This document shows positions 7,855-13,522 of a DNA stretch of 13,522 bases, piece by piece. Position 1 is the first letter of the stretch. Each line of letters starts with the position of its first letter. Location: the NCBI GenBank assembly GCA_947307375.1, contig CAMZIX010000023.1, positions 1 through 13,522 of the forward strand. Reading direction: 5' to 3'. Position numbers and translations under genes: made by a program. A model generated the notes under the pieces. It saw only the letters and a list, made by a program, of their open reading frames with translations, searched no databases and had not been told where the DNA came from. The DNA comes from an uncultured Clostridia bacterium. Its GTDB lineage: Bacteria > Bacillota_A > Clostridia > Oscillospirales > Oscillospiraceae.

Positions 7855-7884
7855 TTCGATTGCGAGACTGTTTTTTCAATCGAA
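7855..7884 (-). other. Hairpin in the oppB leader, next to its ribosome binding site
   Basis: Perfect 8-bp arms (7855-7862 and 7877-7884) enclose a 14-nt loop. The transcript's loop contains GUCUC, which is complementary to the GAGAC overlapping the oppB Shine-Dalgarno region at 7838-7842. A pseudoknot covering the site is therefore possible; this is only a pairing observation, not proof of control. Confidence 0.5.
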
Positions 7885-7906
7885 GTTTTCTGCCTGTCCC
7901 TTGCCG

Positions 7907-7955
7907 TAAGCCTTGATGCAATCCGCCGGTGCACAGCGGATTGCATCAAGGCTTA
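7907..7955. repeat. Perfect 20-bp inverted repeat with 9-nt loop between oppA and oppB
   Basis: Arms 7907-7926 and 7936-7955 are exact reverse complements; the loop is CGGTGCACA. As RNA this is a very stable hairpin. Neither side has a run of U, so it is not a classical intrinsic terminator. Position after the binding-protein gene and before the permease gene suggests an mRNA-processing or 3'-protecting element that keeps oppA mRNA more abundant than the rest of the operon, as known for other importer operons. A repetitive extragenic palindrome is an alternative. Confidence 0.85.
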
Positions 7956-7976
7956 TCCTGGGTACAGATGCATACA

Positions 7977-8004
7977 GCGGGGGAAGTTTGTGGGCCTCCC
8001 CCGC
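7977..8004. repeat. GC-rich 8-bp hairpin between oppA and oppB
   Basis: GCGGGGGA at 7977-7984 pairs exactly with TCCCCCGC at 7997-8004 across a 12-nt loop. There is no U tract. It is the second of the stacked hairpins downstream of oppA and probably shares the role of the 20-bp hairpin beside it. Confidence 0.7.
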
Positions 8005-8019
8005 CATATGGTCAGTGGT

Positions 8020-8038
8020 CAGTCTTCCGGGAAGACTG
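8020..8038. repeat. Hairpin immediately after the oppA stop codon
   Basis: CAGTCTTCC at 8020-8028 is matched by GGAAGACTG at 8030-8038 around a single central base; in RNA the loop would open to about 5 nt. It begins 8 nt after the oppA TAA (8049-8047). No U tract follows, so it would more likely protect the oppA 3' end than end transcription. A tandem 7-bp repeat GGTCAGT (8010-8016, 8017-8023) overlaps one arm. Confidence 0.7.
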
Positions 8039-8046
8039 GGTGAGAA

Positions 8047-10536
8047 TTACTCGTAGTGGAGCTCGCCGCCCTGGGAGGCAACGAAATCAGCCCACTCGGC
8101 GTCGCTGTAGTTGTACTTCATCAGACGCAGGCCGCCGAAGTCGTACATGATGTTGTAGTCCTCGGTGTAGTAGCTGTTCTTGAAGCTCAGCAGCTCGCAG
8201 GCGGTGGAGCCGGCCAGCGGGATGCGGTAGTACTTGGCGAGGTACTGCTCTTCCATCGTGGACAGGACGTTCAGCTTGGTCTCGAAGTCCGCGCCGGCAT
8301 AGGGGCCGGAGCCGACCAGAGCGCCGGACCAGGCCTGCCAGGTCATGGTGACGGGCTCGCCGTCGATCTCGATGGTCAGGGTCTCGGTCTTCGGATCCCA
8401 GTCAGCCAGCTCGTTGATGTCGTACTGGTCGGGATCGCAGTAGACCTGCATGTTGCGGAACGGGTAGAAGGCCGCGCCGCCCCAGGCGCCGTAGCCGATG
8501 GCGAACTCGCCGTTGGGAACGGCGGCGTAACGGTTGTCGATGTTGCCGACAGCCTCGAGCGTGACGGTGCCGAAGCCGGAGCCCTCGACCGCGGCGTTGA
8601 TGAACTCGTTCATCAGGGCCATCTGGTTGTTATCGGCAGAATCGAGAGCGCCCTTCTTGTAGCCGACGCGGATGACGATCGGATCGCCCTCGGTGTAGAG
8701 GCCGGCCTCGACCAGCTCAGCGCAGGCGGTCTTCATCAGTTCCTTCGCCTCGGTGAGGTTGTAGCCGTTGATGGAGTCATGGGCTTCCTTCAGCGTGGTG
8801 TAAGCCTTGCCCTCGCCGTACTCAACGCCGTACAGGTTGACGATGGCCTGCATCGCCTGATCGGAGTTGCGGTAGGAGGAAGTGGGATCGTTGTAGATGT
8901 CGTAGAAGTACAGGCTGTTGAGCAGGGAGAACGCGGGCTTGAAGCCGGAGGTCGCGGTGACCCACTTGGCGCGGTCGATGCCCAGGGAGAAGGCCTTGCG
9001 GAAGTTGATGTTGGACAGAACCACGGAGTTGGTGTTGCCCTTGGACTCGTCCATCGCCTTCAGCGCGTCAACGTCGGTGTTGAAGAAGAAGGACATGGTG
9101 TAGGTCTCGTCGACCTTGTAGAGCTGGTCGGAAGAAGCGTAGGTGACGAGCTCTTCCGCGTTCGGGCTCCAGGTGGACAGCTCGCCCTTCAGGAAGGCCT
9201 GCTTGGCGGCGTTGTCGTCCATAACGTCGATGACGATGCGGGTGGTCTGATACTGCTGACGCTTCTCGCCGTCGACGAGGAAGTTGGTGTAGGACACGAG
9301 GTTGCCGTTGCCGTCATCCTCCCAGCCGTACCAGTTGGGGTTCTGCACGAAGACCATCTGCTTGTCGGCCTGCATGGACTCGAGCATGTAGGGGCCGTAG
9401 GCCATGGTGGTCTCGGGAGAGGTGCCGTAGTTGGTGGTCACCAGCTCGCCGGAGGTGTCCTTGCCGGCCTCGTAGAGATCCTCATAGACCAGCCAGGTGC
9501 TGGTGAGGGAGGTCAGGAAGTAGTTGAAGTCGATGTGGGTCTGGTTGACGTAGTTGATGGTGTAGTCGTCGACCTTGTAGCAGCCGACGGTGTCGAAGGA
9601 CACGCCGTCTTCATAGGTCTGCGCGTAGAACAGGTAGTCGGGAGCATAGCTCTCGTAAGCAGCGCCAGGTTCAAAATAATCTGCATAAAGGCCAACGCCA
9701 CTCAGTTCGTCGTCGCCGGCGCCGTCGGAGCTGTAGGCGACCTCGTCCAGAACAGACAGATACTGCGGGACCTCGTTGCCTTCGGCGTCGATGTAGCCCT
9801 CAGCGCCCCAGAAGTTCCATACATCGATGAAGAGATCTTCTTCAGCGCCGGTCTCGAGGTAGGTGCTGGTGTCCACACCGATGGGCAGGTAGGCCGTGGT
9901 GCCCTGATAGTAGTAGGCGGCGCCGCCGGCAACGGCGGACTCACCGGCCACGTACAGGTTGGCACGGTAGTTCTTCATCTCGGGCGCCAGCAGCTGCTCC
10001 ATGGAGTAGATGTAGTCGTCGGCCGTGATGTCTTCCCCGTTGGCCCACTTGGCGTTCGGGTTCAGCTTGATCTCGAAGACATAGCCGTCGGTGGTCTCCT
10101 CGGCGGTCTGGCCCTCGGGCAGGATGACCGGGTACTTGGTCAGGTCGTCCTGGTGCTCGGCCGTGACGTCGTTGACCTCGGTGGCCATCTCATAGACCCA
10201 CTGGTACACGCCGTTCTCGGAGTCGTCGATGGACATGGTGACGAAGGGGCTGGTGATGTAGCCGTTCACCGCGTCGTCGGCGTTGGTCTCCCAGGTGTGG
10301 GGGTTCCAGTTGTTGCCCAGAGAGCTGCTGTAGGTGTTATAGGTATAGCTCAGCGGCTCTGCGGGAGTTTCCGGCTGCTCGGCAGGAGCCTCGGCAGGGG
10401 CCTCGGCAGGCTGCTCGGCGGGCTGCTCGGCAGGGGGGTTCACGGTCGCCGGGGCGCTTCCGCCGCAGGCAGCCAGAGCGAACACCATAGCCAGAGCCAG
10501 CACGAGGGCCAGAAGCTTGGACAGATTTTTGCTCAT
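8047..10536 (-). CDS. oppA: Oligopeptide-binding lipoprotein OppA (SBP family 5), long form
   Basis: This is the extracytoplasmic receptor (829 residues) that captures peptides and hands them to OppBC. The signal peptide ends in a lipobox LAAC (21-24), so C24 should be lipidated and anchor the protein on the outer face of the membrane. A flexible Pro/Ala/Glu repeat linker follows at 34-61, and then the solute-binding domain: NAKWANGEDITADDYIYSME (161-180) and FRKAFSLGIDR (512-522) are typical family-5 landmarks, as is NPNWYGW (399-405). It is about 250-300 residues longer than classical OppA; extra material is obvious around 200-310 and 690-760. The frame continues upstream, but the ATG at 10536 starts the signal peptide and has AGGAGG 9 nt before it. 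Codon use is strongly biased, as expected for an abundant protein, apart from an odd patch near 9655-9710. Peptide import is inferred from the operon; the ligand is unknown. Confidence 0.94.
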   Translation of the reverse strand: MSKNLSKLLALVLALAMVFALAACGGSAPATVNPPAEQPAEQPAEAPAEAPAEQPETPAEPLSYTYNTYSSSLGNNWNPHTWETNADDAVNGYITSPFVTMSIDDSENGVYQWVYEMATEVNDVTAEHQDDLTKYPVILPEGQTAEETTDGYVFEIKLNPNAKWANGEDITADDYIYSMEQLLAPEMKNYRANLYVAGESAVAGGAAYYYQGTTAYLPIGVDTSTYLETGAEEDLFIDVWNFWGAEGYIDAEGNEVPQYLSVLDEVAYSSDGAGDDELSGVGLYADYFEPGAAYESYAPDYLFYAQTYEDGVSFDTVGCYKVDDYTINYVNQTHIDFNYFLTSLTSTWLVYEDLYEAGKDTSGELVTTNYGTSPETTMAYGPYMLESMQADKQMVFVQNPNWYGWEDDGNGNLVSYTNFLVDGEKRQQYQTTRIVIDVMDDNAAKQAFLKGELSTWSPNAEELVTYASSDQLYKVDETYTMSFFFNTDVDALKAMDESKGNTNSVVLSNINFRKAFSLGIDRAKWVTATSGFKPAFSLLNSLYFYDIYNDPTSSYRNSDQAMQAIVNLYGVEYGEGKAYTTLKEAHDSINGYNLTEAKELMKTACAELVEAGLYTEGDPIVIRVGYKKGALDSADNNQMALMNEFINAAVEGSGFGTVTLEAVGNIDNRYAAVPNGEFAIGYGAWGGAAFYPFRNMQVYCDPDQYDINELADWDPKTETLTIEIDGEPVTMTWQAWSGALVGSGPYAGADFETKLNVLSTMEEQYLAKYYRIPLAGSTACELLSFKNSYYTEDYNIMYDFGGLRLMKYNYSDAEWADFVASQGGELHYE
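10354..10437 (-). repeat. Pro/Ala/Glu-rich repeat encoding the OppA surface linker
   Basis: Residues 34-61 of OppA repeat short PAEQ and PAEAP-type units, encoded by near-identical triplet blocks (gcctcggcaggg / tgctcggcggg on the plus strand). Such tracts are low-complexity linkers that hold a lipoprotein domain away from the membrane through the cell wall. The DNA repeat could change length by slippage. Confidence 0.7.
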
Positions 10537-10605
10537 TTTTTCATTTCCTCCTATAATTAATTTTATTAAACGCACGTCATGTACGGATAATAAACTCGCG
10601 GCGGA

Positions 10606-10674
10606 TCTCCCGCGCGGGAGACCGGAAGGCTCATTCTTCCGCATGGCATGCGGAAGAAAAACAGGGGCCCCTGT
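10606..10674 (-). promoter_or_regulatory. Three packed palindromes in the oppA 5' leader
   Basis: In transcript order the leader holds a 14-bp perfect palindrome (10661-10674, ACAGGGGCCCCTGT) followed by U-rich sequence, then a 12+1+12 inverted repeat (10634-10658), then a 16-bp perfect palindrome (10606-10621, TCTCCCGCGCGGGAGA). The arm at 10636-10641 can instead pair with 10623-10628 (6 bp, 7-nt loop), which would break the middle hairpin. Mutually exclusive hairpins ahead of a coding region suggest attenuation or a protein-binding leader, but I recognise no known riboswitch. DNA-level operators are the alternative reading. Confidence 0.55.
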
Positions 10675-10752
10675 CTGCGCTTTTCAGAGCGGCGAAGAGC
10701 CCGTCGGCGAAGGGAAAAATATACGATCGCCATGTTCACAATTCTGTAAAAG

Positions 10753-10781
10753 ATTCTATCATAATCTCAAAACAATTACAA
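10753..10781 (-). promoter_or_regulatory. Probable sigma-A promoter of the opp operon
   Basis: On the minus strand TTGTAA (10781-10776, four of six -35 bases) is followed after exactly 17 bases by TAGAAT (10758-10753, five of six -10 bases). Transcription would begin near 10746, giving a leader of about 210 nt that contains the three palindromes upstream of the oppA ATG at 10536. The surrounding DNA is AT-rich, in contrast to the genes. Confidence 0.6.
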
Positions 10782-10824
10782 GCAAGAATTGCCCCGTTTT
10801 ATAATATTCATCCATATATTATGC

Positions 10825-10854
10825 AATCTGCCCGGATAAACCGGGCAGATTTTT
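10825..10854. terminator. Terminator-like hairpin between the SDR gene and oppA
   Basis: An 11-bp perfect stem (AATCTGCCCGG, 10825-10835, with CCGGGCAGATT, 10841-10851) closes a 5-nt loop. The better U tract (10850-10854) is read on the plus strand, where no convincing gene precedes it. On the minus strand, which carries the SDR gene ending at 10976, the stem is followed by only a weak AT-rich stretch. It most likely ends the plsC-SDR transcript and insulates the opp promoter, though efficiency in that direction is uncertain. Confidence 0.6.
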
Positions 10855-10975
10855 GTGGATTCTTGTTAAATATCCCCGCATTGATCTATGCAAAACGCTG
10901 AATCTGCCGCCGGAATATTCATTACATTTTTTGCATATTCATTTTCGGCGTGAAAAAAGTTCCGTTTTTTGGAAA
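10855..10975. other. AT-rich spacer with no recognised gene
   Basis: Between the terminator-like hairpin and the SDR stop I see no credible coding frame. The stretch contains A and T runs and two of three nearby copies of the octamer ATATTCAT (10804-10811, 10915-10922, 10935-10942), which may be chance in AT-rich DNA. It is best read as the 3' untranslated tail of the plsC-SDR transcript. With the hairpin, opp promoter and structured leader it makes up the 439-nt gene-free interval 10537-10975. Confidence 0.5.
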
Positions 10976-11716
10976 TTATCCGATAAAAAATCCGCCGTCG
11001 CACGACAGAACCTGGCCGGTGGTATAGGTCGCTTCCTCCGCCAGATACCACACGGCGCGCGCGATCTCCTCCGGCTGCCCCAGGCGGCCCAGCGGGATCG
11101 TCTCCCGCGCCAGCGCGTCCAGGGTCTCCCGGCCGAGCACCTGCACCATGTCGGTGTCGATCACGCCGGGCGCCACGCAGTTGACGCGGATCCCGCTCGG
11201 CGCGAGCTCCGCCGCCAGCGAGCGGCCGAGGCCGATGATGGCGTGCTTGGTCGCGGCGTAGGCCGTCTCGCAGGAGGCGCCGTGGCTGCCCCAGATAGAG
11301 CTCGTAAAGATCATGCAGCCGCTGTGCTCGTGCAGCATGTGCGGCAGCACGGCCTGGGCGCAGTGGAAGGCGCCGTTGAGGTTGACGTCGAAGATGCGCT
11401 TCCACCACGCTGGACTGATGTCCTGGAACAGGTGCTGCTCGGCGATGCCGGCGTTGGAGACCAGCAGCGTCACCGGCCCGAGCTCGCGCTCGATGCGCGC
11501 GACCATCGCCAGGACCGCTTCGCGGTCGGCCACGTCCGCCTGCTGGGTGATGACGCGGCAGCCCTCGGCCCGCAGCTGCGCCGCCAGCGCCTCCGCCGCG
11601 TCCTCACGCTCGATATAGTTGATGCAGACCGCATAGCCCCTCCGGGCCAGCAGCGCGGCCGTCGCCGCGCCGATGCCGCGGGAGGAGCCGCTGACCAGCG
11701 CTACCTTATTCCCCAT
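10976..11716 (-). CDS. Short-chain dehydrogenase/reductase, FabG-like
   Basis: This is a 246-residue cytosolic NAD(P)-dependent oxidoreductase of the classical SDR family, normal in length. The Rossmann glycine motif SGSSRGIG is at 9-16; R13 is compatible with NADPH. NAG is at 88-90, the structural N112 is present, and the catalytic triad S140-Y153-K157 has the FabG spacing; the PG motif at 183-184 and C-terminal TTGQVLSCDGGF close the fold. It could be a 3-oxoacyl-ACP reductase, fitting its acyltransferase partner, but SDR substrates cannot be read from sequence; related Firmicute proteins are also assigned as EF-P 5-aminopentanone reductase. The ATG lies 3 nt after the plsC stop, with GAGGG 7 nt upstream inside the plsC end, so the two are translated together. 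Confidence 0.9.
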   Translation of the reverse strand: MGNKVALVSGSSRGIGAATAALLARRGYAVCINYIEREDAAEALAAQLRAEGCRVITQQADVADREAVLAMVARIERELGPVTLLVSNAGIAEQHLFQDISPAWWKRIFDVNLNGAFHCAQAVLPHMLHEHSGCMIFTSSIWGSHGASCETAYAATKHAIIGLGRSLAAELAPSGIRVNCVAPGVIDTDMVQVLGRETLDALARETIPLGRLGQPEEIARAVWYLAEEATYTTGQVLSCDGGFFIG

Positions 11717-11719
11717 TCC

Positions 11720-12544
11720 TCATCCCTCATTCTTCTCGACCTCGTCCAGCCGCGCCTGGATCAGCTTCCGGGCCTCCTCGGCCAGCTCGTTCGTGCTCAT
11801 GGCTTTTGCGCGCTCGGCGCCGATCACTTCCAGGATGTCCAGATGCACCGCCGTCGGGCGCAGGAACAGGCCCTTTTTGACCTTCTCCGAGCCGTAGCTG
11901 CAGGCCACGACCACCGGCACGCCCGCCTTCTGGGCGATCTTGAAGGAGCCGGCGTGGAAGGGCAGCAGCTCGCGGGTCTTGCTGCGGGTGCCCTCCGGGT
12001 AGATGCCGATGCTGCAGACGCCGCGCTTGAGATAATCGGCCGCCTGCAGGATGGTCTTCAGCGCCTCGCGGTTGTTTTCCCGGTCGATGGCCAGGAAGCC
12101 CGTGTGCCGGGCCGTGATGCCGGCGATGGGGATCCTCAGGTTGGAGGGTTTGGAGACGAAGGCGATGTTGTACTTCCCCAGCTCGCCCATGACGAGCAGC
12201 GGGTCGAACATCGAGCGGTGGTTGCTGACGAAGAGGAAGGGCCCCTCCGGCATCTTCTCCAGGCCGCTGATCTTCGCGCGCACCCCCGCGTAGCCGTCGA
12301 GCCACTGGGCGCCGATACGGCAGTACCAGCGGCTGAGCGCGTGCTGTTTTTCGATGCCCTCGCCGGGCGCGAGCTTCGGCAGCAGCAGAGCGTTGACGGC
12401 AAACACCAGCACCAGCAGGACGTTTGCAGCCAGGTAGCTCAGGGCGAAGACCCCGAGCAGGCTCCACACGCTCACCGAGGCGGCCAGCGCAGCCCATAGA
12501 CCGGTCGCCGCCAGGCTGACGATCAACAGATACAGAAAAATCAA
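11720..12544 (-). CDS. plsC: 1-acyl-sn-glycerol-3-phosphate acyltransferase (PlsC family)
   Basis: This 274-residue membrane-bound enzyme is expected to transfer an acyl chain to lysophosphatidic acid, making phosphatidic acid for phospholipid synthesis. Two N-terminal hydrophobic segments (about 1-23 and 28-55) anchor it. The acyltransferase motifs follow in order: NHRSMFDP with the catalytic HX4D pair H109/D114, the FLAIDREN block (150-157), and EGTRS (184-188) with FHAGSFKIA after it. The start is TTG at 12544: GGAGG lies 8 nt before it, no better in-frame start precedes the membrane segment, and a promoter is correctly placed upstream. It is the first gene of a two-gene unit with the SDR and is divergent from glpK. 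Family members sometimes use other lysolipid acceptors, so the exact substrate is inferred. Confidence 0.92.
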   Translation of the reverse strand: MIFLYLLIVSLAATGLWAALAASVSVWSLLGVFALSYLAANVLLVLVFAVNALLLPKLAPGEGIEKQHALSRWYCRIGAQWLDGYAGVRAKISGLEKMPEGPFLFVSNHRSMFDPLLVMGELGKYNIAFVSKPSNLRIPIAGITARHTGFLAIDRENNREALKTILQAADYLKRGVCSIGIYPEGTRSKTRELLPFHAGSFKIAQKAGVPVVVACSYGSEKVKKGLFLRPTAVHLDILEVIGAERAKAMSTNELAEEARKLIQARLDEVEKNEG

Positions 12545-12576
12545 GGAGCAGACCTCCCCTTCCCTGTGCTGCGTCT

Positions 12577-12605
12577 ATCATACCGCATCCCGCCGCATTT
12601 TCCAA
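12577..12605 (-). promoter_or_regulatory. Probable sigma-A promoter of plsC-SDR
   Basis: On the minus strand TTGGAA (12605-12600, four of six) and TATGAT (12582-12577, five of six) are separated by exactly 17 bases. The start would fall near 12570, about 25 nt before the plsC TTG, leaving room for the GGAGG site. This short-leader fit also supports the TTG start. Confidence 0.65.
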
Positions 12606-12637
12606 GTGCTTTTTCCGGTCTTTTCCCCCGACGCATC

Positions 12638-13522
<885 letters not shown>

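Noticed and set aside
7832..7921. N-terminal extension of OppB by 30 residues
   Set aside because: The extension is polar, begins within the 20-bp hairpin and has no ribosome binding site, while the ATG at 7831 has one at the right distance.
8056..10560. Plus-strand open frame of 834 codons opposite oppA
   Set aside because: It results from the near absence of certain third-position bases in oppA; the translation is Val/Gly repetitive and matches no family.
10537..10644. N-terminal extension of OppA by 36 residues
   Set aside because: It would bury the signal peptide and would be translated from the palindromic leader; the ATG at 10536 has a perfect AGGAGG.
10517..10804. Small plus-strand frame of 95 codons ahead of the 10825 hairpin
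   Set aside because: It begins inside the oppA signal peptide region, crosses the palindromic leader, has no ribosome binding site and no recognisable domain; the hairpin after it is tempting but not enough.
10804..10942. Three copies of the octamer ATATTCAT
   Set aside because: Spacing is irregular and the DNA is AT-rich, so chance is the simpler explanation; not an array.
10950..10975. Possible intrinsic terminator right after the SDR stop
   Set aside because: The T run on the minus strand is good, but the only stem available is about 4 bp (TTCC with GGAA), too weak to call.
11727..12605. Minus-strand frame of 292 codons overlapping plsC
   Set aside because: It is a shifted frame of plsC with Arg/Gly/Pro-rich translation; the plsC frame holds the HX4D and EGTRS motifs.

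Overview
The window looks like chromosomal DNA from a GC-rich, low-branching Firmicute, most likely a gut Oscillospiraceae/Ruminococcaceae-type clostridium. This is an inference from protein style: a Bacillus/Clostridium-type pyrimidine-nucleoside phosphorylase, a DUF3899-like membrane protein, a very long clostridial-type OppA lipoprotein, AGGAGG-type Shine-Dalgarno sites, occasional GTG/TTG starts, and strong G/C preference at third codon positions. I see no phage, insertion sequence, CRISPR, rRNA or tRNA.

Layout. (1) Positions 1-1426, plus strand: the last codons of an unidentified gene, then a promoter and a complete pyrimidine-nucleoside phosphorylase gene (pdp). A strong bidirectional terminator (1438-1475) separates it from the convergent operon. 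(2) Positions 1482-10536, minus strand: a complete oligopeptide ABC transporter operon, transcribed oppA-oppB-oppC-oppD-oppF and then a small DUF3899-like membrane protein gene. oppB-C, C-D, D-F and F-DUF3899 are tightly linked (4-bp stop/start overlaps, or a 2-nt gap at oppD). Only oppA stands apart, followed by a 215-nt intergenic region with four hairpins and no U-tract terminator. oppA has a promoter about 217 nt upstream and a leader with three tightly packed palindromes. (3) Positions 10976-12544, minus strand: a two-gene unit, plsC-type acyltransferase then a FabG-like SDR, with its own promoter. (4) Positions 12721-13522, plus strand: the first 267 codons of glycerol kinase (glpK), divergent from plsC and cut by the window end.

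How the genes work together. The opp genes encode a lipid-anchored binding protein, two permeases and two ATPases with all catalytic motifs intact, so a working peptide importer is expected. What is unusual is that four of its five parts are enlarged at different places: OppC has a ~225-residue domain outside the membrane, OppD a ~370-residue cytoplasmic insertion between Q-loop and signature, OppF a ~105-residue charged helical insertion between Walker A and Q-loop, and OppA is 829 residues. Together with the translationally coupled DUF3899-like protein, this elaborated transporter is the best candidate here for undescribed biology. Glycerol kinase and PlsC act on successive steps from glycerol to phosphatidic acid, so their shared divergent promoter region makes metabolic sense. 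Pdp salvages pyrimidine nucleosides.
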